Assembly: GCF_014905395.1 (NCBI RefSeq)
Contig: NZ_BNDT01000002.1
Location: forward strand, 186,001 to 250,000
Origin: Lactococcus taiwanensis
GTDB taxonomy: Bacteria > Bacillota > Bacilli > Lactobacillales > Streptococcaceae
Length of the DNA stretch: 64,000 nucleotides
Reading direction: 5' to 3'
Below are positions 59,020 to 64,000 of this stretch, piece by piece. Made by a program: the position numbers and the translations under genes. Each line of letters opens with the position of its first letter. The stretch's first letter is position 1. Below the pieces are notes generated by a model, which saw nothing but the letters and a program-made list of their open reading frames with translations, was not told the origin of the DNA and searched no databases.

Positions 59020-60675
59020 ATGAAAAAAAGACAAACTATTGGATTAACCACGGTTGCTTTGCTCACCACACTTGTGCTTGTGGCTTGCGGAAGTTCAAAA
59101 GAGAGCCAAGATAAAACAATTAAATTCTCGATTCCAACCGATGTGGCTTCACTTGATTCAACGATCCTGACAGATCAATATTCTTACACCATTGCTGGAA
59201 ATGTAGAAGAAGGTTTGACCCGCGTAGATGCTAAAGGAGATGCTGCATTAGCACTGGCTAAAGCTATTGATGTCTCTAAAGACGGCTTGACCTATAAGAT
59301 TACATTGCGTGATCATCTGAAGTGGTCAAACGGTGATAAGCTAACTGCTAAAGATTTTGTTTACGCTTGGCAGCGTGCTGTTAATCCAAAAACAGGTTCA
59401 GAATATGCCTACCTGCTAGGTGCTCTTTCAAATGCAAATGAGATTATCGCAGGAAAAGCCGCAGTTGATAAACTTGGTGTAAAAGCAGATAGTGAAACAA
59501 GCCTTACGGTCACGTTAGCCCAACCCACCCCATATTTTAAATTCTTGCTCTCACAAGCAGTGTATTATCCTTTAGATGAAAAAGTTGTCGAAAAATATGG
59601 CAAACAATACGGAACTTCTTCGGATAAAACGGTTTACAATGGTCCTTATATGTTTAAATCCGACAAAGGATGGACGGGGACAAACAAAACTTTTTCAATT
59701 TATGCCAATCCCAATTATTATGACAAAGGTTCCGTAAAGTCTAAACAAATTGACTTCCAAGTTATCAGTAATGCAAATACGGGAGCACAACTTTACAAAC
59801 AAGGTAAATTGGACTTCACTTTCCTTCCTACCACGGATTTGATTGATGCGAATGAAAAGACCAAGGGCTATACTGTCTTCAAACAAGCTCGTACCGATTA
59901 TATTGAATACAATCAATCAGGAAAAAATGCATCAAGTCCCGAAGCTCAAAAAGCGCTTGCTAATCAGAATATTCGAGAAGCGCTTAATTTAGCCACAAAT
60001 CGCGAAGGGGTAATCAAAACAGCACTGCCTGGCTCTACTGTTGCCAAAAGCTTTACACCGGCAGGAATGAGTAAGACTTCAACAGGTGAAGATTTTGCGA
60101 CTTACGCAAAGCAAGCGTATACCTATGATCCAGCCAAAGCAAAAACTTTATGGGAAAAAGGTCTCAAAGAAGTTGGTTTAACCAAGCTCACACTGAACTT
60201 TGAAGCGGCTGGGGATTTAGCACCTTCACAAGCTACTGCCAATTATCTGCAAACTGCCTACGAGCAAACCCTACCAGGACTAAAAGTGAATTTGAAGTTA
60301 GTGCCTTTTAAACAACGTTTAAATGATGCGCAAAATGGTAACTTTGATTTAGTTCTATCGGGTTGGGGAGGAGACTATGCTGAACCCTCGACTTTCTTGC
60401 AACTCTTTACGACAGGGCAATCTTACAATGATGGTAAATTCTCAAGTAAAGCTTATGATGCTGCATTTAAGGCAGCTACAACGACACCAGATGTTTTAAG
60501 TCCAGCTAAAGTTGATGAGCATTATAAAGCAGCAGAAGCGGCACTTTATCAAGGCTCATATGTTAACCCAGTAGATTTTCAGGCTAATCCTGCACTGTTG
60601 AACCCCAAGATTAAAGGTTTAGAATTCCACTCCACAGGATTATCTTACGATTTAAAAACGGCCTATCTCAAATAG
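59020..60675 (+). CDS. optS: peptide-binding lipoprotein, OptS-like
   Basis: About 551 residues from ATG 59020 (GAGGAGAAACGAT in front); the longer upstream frame covers promoter and CodY box. Signal peptide with lipobox LVAC, then an SBP_bac_5 domain (OppA family): 'DGLTYKITLRDHLKWSNGDKLTAKDFVYAWQRA', 'GWGGDYAEPSTFL'. Two binding proteins in tandem before B and C genes match the lactococcal opt (dpp) operon, which takes up short peptides. The name follows that order, with moderate confidence. Confidence 0.85.
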   Translation: MKKRQTIGLTTVALLTTLVLVACGSSKESQDKTIKFSIPTDVASLDSTILTDQYSYTIAGNVEEGLTRVDAKGDAALALAKAIDVSKDGLTYKITLRDHLKWSNGDKLTAKDFVYAWQRAVNPKTGSEYAYLLGALSNANEIIAGKAAVDKLGVKADSETSLTVTLAQPTPYFKFLLSQAVYYPLDEKVVEKYGKQYGTSSDKTVYNGPYMFKSDKGWTGTNKTFSIYANPNYYDKGSVKSKQIDFQVISNANTGAQLYKQGKLDFTFLPTTDLIDANEKTKGYTVFKQARTDYIEYNQSGKNASSPEAQKALANQNIREALNLATNREGVIKTALPGSTVAKSFTPAGMSKTSTGEDFATYAKQAYTYDPAKAKTLWEKGLKEVGLTKLTLNFEAAGDLAPSQATANYLQTAYEQTLPGLKVNLKLVPFKQRLNDAQNGNFDLVLSGWGGDYAEPSTFLQLFTTGQSYNDGKFSSKAYDAAFKAATTTPDVLSPAKVDEHYKAAEAALYQGSYVNPVDFQANPALLNPKIKGLEFHSTGLSYDLKTAYLK

Positions 60676-60681
60676 AAACTC

Positions 60682-60715
60682 AAAAAGATAAGTTTTCAGA
60701 AAATTTATCTTTTTT
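60682..60715 (+). terminator. terminator overlapping a CodY box
   Basis: AAAAAGATAA and TTATCTTTTT arms close around AGTTTTCAGAAAATT (60691-60705), so hairpin and CodY-like site are the same sequence. Confidence 0.75.
60691..60705. promoter_or_regulatory. CodY box inside the terminator
   Basis: AGTTTTCAGAAAATT, one difference from consensus. Confidence 0.65.
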
Positions 60716-60716
60716 A

Positions 60717-60772
60717 TTGACAATTAAGTTAAGAATAAGTATAATACTTTTATAAAGAATTTTCAGAAAATA
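60717..60772 (+). promoter_or_regulatory. promoter and CodY box, module A, of optA
   Basis: TTGACA (60717-60722), 17 nt, TATAAT (60740-60745), then AATTTTCAGAAAATA (60758-60772, one difference from CodY consensus). Confidence 0.8.
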
Positions 60773-60894
60773 ATGTTCAGCGATGGAAATTCAATATACA
60801 TTTCAAAAAGTAAACGGTTGATATTTAAGCTTGTGAAATATTTCCGCTATAAAATATTTAAATGTTAAATTTTTGGAATATATATTCATTATAC

Positions 60895-60950
60895 TTTACA
60901 TTTTAGTTTGAATTAAGTATAATACCAATATAATAAATTTTCTGACAATA
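60895..60950 (+). promoter_or_regulatory. promoter and CodY box, module B, of optA
   Basis: TTTACA (60895-60900), 17 nt, TATAAT (60918-60923), then AATTTTCTGACAATA (60936-60950, two differences). It repeats module A with identical spacing. The rest of 60773-60894 shows only A/T-rich DNA with an AAATATTT inverted repeat. Confidence 0.75.
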
Positions 60951-60997
60951 ATAAAAATTACAAACGTCAGAGATCATTCATGAAAGAGGGAAATGAC

Positions 60998-62635
60998 ATG
61001 AAGACTTGGAAAAAGGTTACCTTAGGTACAGTAGCATTCGGCTCTGCCGCAGTGCTTGCAGCTTGTGGCAGTAATAACGCTAGTTCATCATCATCTTCTA
61101 AAGATATTCAATGGAACTTGACATCACCAATCCAAACATTGGATTCATCGTTGGCTACCGATACATATTCAAATATTATCATCGGTAATACAAATGCCGG
61201 TTTGACACGTACAGATAAAGATGGTAAGGCGCAACCAGAACTTGCAAAATCAGTTGATGTATCTGACGATGGCCTCACCTATACTTTCCATCTTCGTGAC
61301 GGTTTGAAATGGTCAAATGGGGATGCCCTTACTGCAAAAGATTTTGTTTACTCATGGCAACGTGCAGTTGATCCTGCAACAGCATCTGAGTATGGTTATC
61401 TTCTTGGAGCAGTGAAAAATGCTAATGAGATTAACACAGGTAAAGCTGATAAATCAACTTTGGGTGTTAAAGCAACTGATGACAAAACACTTGTTGTTAC
61501 ATTGGCACAACCAACCCCTTACTTTGAATACCTGACAGCCAATTCTGTTTATTACCCACTCAACCAAAAAGTTGTTGAAAAATATGGTAAACAATATGGG
61601 ACATCTTCAGAAAAGATGGTTTACTCAGGACCTTACAAGTTTGAAAAATCAAAAGGTTGGAACGGTTCAAACCAAACTTTCTCAATTGTGAAAAATGATG
61701 ATTATTGGGACAAGAGTGCTGTGAAGACAAAAGAGATTGACTTCCAAGTGGTTCAAGATCCTAAAACCTCTTATAATTTATATAAACAAGGCAAAATTGC
61801 TCAAACGGGTATTGGTGATCCAGACCTCTACAAAGCAAATAAAGATAACAAAGATGTTGTTTCTTTGAAAGAAGCGACGACAGCTTACGTACAATACAAC
61901 CAATCGGGTAAAAATAAAGCACTTGCAAATAAAAATATCCGTGAAGCCTTCAATTTAGCGACAGACCGTCAACAATATGTCGATACTGTAACGCCAGCTT
62001 CGAACCCAGCAACAGGTTTGACTCCAGCTGGAATGGCTCAAACAAATACAGGTGAAGACTTCGCAGAATATGCTGCACAACCATATAAATATGATGCAGC
62101 AGCAGCTAAAGAAGCATGGGAAAAAGGTCTGAAAGAAATCGGTGCAACTAAAGTAACATTGACATTGACAACTGATGATACTTCAGCATCTAAAGACTCA
62201 GCAACTTTCCTTAAACAAGCGTGGGAAAAACAACTTCCTGGTTTGACACTCAATATCAAGTCAGTACCATTCAAACAACGTTTGAATGATTCTACGACAG
62301 GAAACTTTGACATGGTTATCTCACTTTGGGGTGGCGACTATGCTGAACCTTCAACATTCCTTGATTTGTTTGTTAAAGATGGGCCAAATAATAATGGTAA
62401 GATTAATAATGTAACATATGATAATGCCATTAAAGCAGCTGAAACTACAGATGCCCTTGACCCTGCAAAACACTATGCAGACTACAAAGCGGCTGAAGAA
62501 GCGCTCTACAATGAATCAAATCTCAATCCACTTTACTTCCGTACAACACCAGTTCTGCGTGATGCTAATCTTAAAGGACTCGTATACGGATCAACTGGTT
62601 TGAACTATGATTTCAAAGCAGCTTATCTCAAATAA
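60998..62635 (+). CDS. optA: peptide-binding lipoprotein, OptA-like
   Basis: About 545 residues from ATG 60998 (AGAGGG before it; an upstream in-frame ATG at 60980 is less likely). Lipobox LAAC, then SBP_bac_5 domain closely related to the preceding protein: 'LKWSNGDALTAKDFVYSWQRA', 'VPFKQRLND..TGNFDMVISLWGGDYAEPSTFL'. It has its own two CodY-controlled promoters and probably serves as the more abundant receptor. Confidence 0.87.
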   Translation: MKTWKKVTLGTVAFGSAAVLAACGSNNASSSSSSKDIQWNLTSPIQTLDSSLATDTYSNIIIGNTNAGLTRTDKDGKAQPELAKSVDVSDDGLTYTFHLRDGLKWSNGDALTAKDFVYSWQRAVDPATASEYGYLLGAVKNANEINTGKADKSTLGVKATDDKTLVVTLAQPTPYFEYLTANSVYYPLNQKVVEKYGKQYGTSSEKMVYSGPYKFEKSKGWNGSNQTFSIVKNDDYWDKSAVKTKEIDFQVVQDPKTSYNLYKQGKIAQTGIGDPDLYKANKDNKDVVSLKEATTAYVQYNQSGKNKALANKNIREAFNLATDRQQYVDTVTPASNPATGLTPAGMAQTNTGEDFAEYAAQPYKYDAAAAKEAWEKGLKEIGATKVTLTLTTDDTSASKDSATFLKQAWEKQLPGLTLNIKSVPFKQRLNDSTTGNFDMVISLWGGDYAEPSTFLDLFVKDGPNNNGKINNVTYDNAIKAAETTDALDPAKHYADYKAAEEALYNESNLNPLYFRTTPVLRDANLKGLVYGSTGLNYDFKAAYLK

Positions 62636-62662
62636 TAGCAAAGATTTAGAGCAAGAAAGTTA

Positions 62663-62683
62663 GGATTGGCAGATTGCCAACCC
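62663..62683 (+). terminator. partial terminator between optA and optB
   Basis: GG(A)TTGGCA-GAT-TGCCAACC hairpin followed by CTATCTTTT; read-through into optB expected. Confidence 0.6.
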
Positions 62684-62714
62684 TATCTTTTCGCTTAGAT
62701 TAGGAAATTTTTTT

Positions 62715-63626
62715 ATGGTTAAATATATTCTTAAACGTTTGGGACTCTTGCTTCTCACATTGTTCTTGATTGTGACGTTAACGTTCTTTATGATGCAGGT
62801 CATGCCGGGTACTCCGTTCTCCAATCCAAAGCTGACTCCGGATCAGTTAGAAATTTTGAAACATGCTTATGGCTTAGATAAGCCATTATGGCAACAATAC
62901 TTCATTTATATTGGTCATATGTTTACTGGAAATTTTGGTACTTCATTTGTGTATACCAATCAACCAGTTCTTACTATGATTGCTCAACGCCTCCCTGTTT
63001 CTATGCAGCTTGGTGTTCAGGCTTTAATTGTTGGTACAATCTTGGGAGCTTTCATGGGGAAAGCTTCTGCCCGTCGTAAAAATGGCGTTTTAGATGGTAT
63101 CTTCGGGTTCGTTTCTGTGCTTGGTATCTCTGTTCCTTCTTTTGTAATTGGTACATTAATTTTGCTTTACTTTGGCTTTAATATGAATTTATTTCCAATT
63201 TCAGGATGGGGAAGTTTTTCACAGACGATCATGCCTACTTTGGCACTTTCCTTTGCCCCAATGGCCGTTGTAACGCGTTTTGTACGCTCAGAAATGATTG
63301 AATCACTCTCCTCAGATTACATTTTGTTGGCGCGTGCCAAAGGACTATCTGAGAAAGAGGTAGTTAACAAACACGCTTTACGTAATTCTTTAATCCCTAT
63401 GTTGACTTTGATTGGCCCTATGGCAGCGAACCTATTGACAGGTTCAGTTTTGATTGAAAAAATCTTTTCAATCCCTGGAATTGGATCTCAGTTTGTAGAT
63501 TCAATCCCAGCCAAAGATTTCCCAGTCATCATGGCAACTACTATTGTTTATGCGGTTATCTTAATGGTGTTTATCTTAGTTACGGATATTCTCACAGCCA
63601 TTGTAGATCCACGAGTACGTCTCTAG
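62715..63626 (+). CDS. optB: peptide ABC transporter permease, OptB/OppB-like
   Basis: A 303-residue permease with six spans: N-terminal 'MVKYILKRLGLLLLTLFLIVTLTFF' and the EAA motif 'LARAKGLSEKEVVNKHALRNSLIP' near residue 205. It ends 'ILTAIVDPRVRL', as OppB proteins do. Start follows TAGGAAATTTTTTT, a weak SD. Confidence 0.93.
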   Translation: MVKYILKRLGLLLLTLFLIVTLTFFMMQVMPGTPFSNPKLTPDQLEILKHAYGLDKPLWQQYFIYIGHMFTGNFGTSFVYTNQPVLTMIAQRLPVSMQLGVQALIVGTILGAFMGKASARRKNGVLDGIFGFVSVLGISVPSFVIGTLILLYFGFNMNLFPISGWGSFSQTIMPTLALSFAPMAVVTRFVRSEMIESLSSDYILLARAKGLSEKEVVNKHALRNSLIPMLTLIGPMAANLLTGSVLIEKIFSIPGIGSQFVDSIPAKDFPVIMATTIVYAVILMVFILVTDILTAIVDPRVRL

Positions 63627-63642
63627 AAAGGGTTTGAAGAAA

Positions 63643-64000
63643 ATGGAAAATGTAAATAAAGACTTCACCCTTGTTGGTTCAAAGGGTTCAGATTCAACAG
63701 AAAAAATTGCAAAACCAGCTTTGAGTTTCTTTCAAGATGCTTGGCGTCGTTTTAAGAAAAATAAAGTTGCTTTAGTGGCAATGTGGATTATTGCTATCAC
63801 TCTTGTATTTTCGGTCATTTCAGCTGTGGTTGTGCCTCAATCCAAAGCGAACTATTTTGATCCAAATAAATCGCAAGTTTATGGAAATCTACCACCCAAA
63901 CTTTCTGGCGATTTGCCTTTTTGGAATGGTGAATTTAAAGCTCCAGGTTCAACCACCCGTTCTGATGTTTATCAAGAACAAGGGGTAGAAAAAGGTAAGA
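63643..64000 (+). CDS. optC: peptide ABC transporter permease, OptC/OppC-like (cut by window end)
   Basis: The first 119 residues: cytoplasmic N-terminus ('PALSFFQDAWRRFKKNKVALVAMWIIAIT') typical of OppC, first span, then an extracytoplasmic stretch with 'NYFDPNKSQVYGNLPPKLSG'. It starts 16 nt after optB. ATPase genes D and F presumably follow outside. Confidence 0.9.
   Translation, partial: MENVNKDFTLVGSKGSDSTEKIAKPALSFFQDAWRRFKKNKVALVAMWIIAITLVFSVISAVVVPQSKANYFDPNKSQVYGNLPPKLSGDLPFWNGEFKAPGSTTRSDVYQEQGVEKGK

Overview
The window is a stretch of a low-GC Gram-positive chromosome, almost certainly a Lactococcus. The evidence is a PepN aminopeptidase of exactly the lactococcal length, an LmrR/LmrC/LmrD set with the drug-stacking Trp at residue 96 of LmrR, a ThiT with the lactococcal thiamine-binding residues, a YdbC-type PC4-like protein, an Opt-type peptide transporter with CodY boxes, and TTGACA-17-TATAAT promoters. 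A TreB/TreC trehalose operon and the base composition make an L. garvieae-like lineage plausible, but the species cannot be fixed by reading. No prophage, IS element, CRISPR array or rRNA was seen.

Layout. 1-3260: tail of a housekeeping ECF module (ecfA2', ecfT), a small VOC protein and two diaminopimelate genes. 3443-6060: peptidoglycan deacetylase, tRNA-Arg and tRNA-Pro, a 38-aa basic small ORF and rpsD. 6111-10721: trehalose regulon (treR divergent from EIIA, treB, treC). 10794-14748: tex, sprT-like, a DnaA-box cluster and add. 14788-18913 (minus): two secreted DUF5648-repeat proteins (one with NlpC/P60), then rpoY-rnjA. 19122-22052: tsaB, GNAT, rimI, tsaD and a small ORF. 22093-24100: orphan genes, a 36-aa micro-ORF and tpx. 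24317-34791: pepN; an MFS pump behind an unusual structured leader; marR and a CDF metal exporter; lmrR-lmrC-lmrD. 34966-38682: murA, ydbC, DUF3397, bioY, a YbaK-type deacylase and thiT under a TPP riboswitch. 38950-47241: a Met T-box leader, three tandem metQ paralogues, metN, metP and an ECF S/A/T set. 47409-52272: XRE regulator, Fe-siderophore ABC transporter and a LysR regulator. 52449-58853: gpmA, pbp2b, recR, ddl, murF. 59020-end: optS, optA, optB, optC' under CodY.

The strongest unexplained signals are two. First, a palindrome family CTGAC-N6-GTCAG occurs 22 times perfectly, against about 0.06 expected by chance. It lies in terminators, between genes, inside coding sequences in two reading frames, in the ECF ATPase linker, and as the P3 hairpin of the TPP riboswitch. 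Second, the about 400-nt leader of the MFS pump holds two tandem related hairpins, a competing helix and a possible 18-codon leader peptide whose sequence motif is partly echoed in the other copy.

The genes form a peptide/amino-acid and cell-wall oriented block typical of a fastidious lactic acid bacterium: peptide uptake (Opt) and cleavage (PepN), methionine, thiamine, biotin and iron uptake, cell-wall synthesis (DapH, deacetylase, MurA, Ddl, MurF, PBP2b) and drug efflux.
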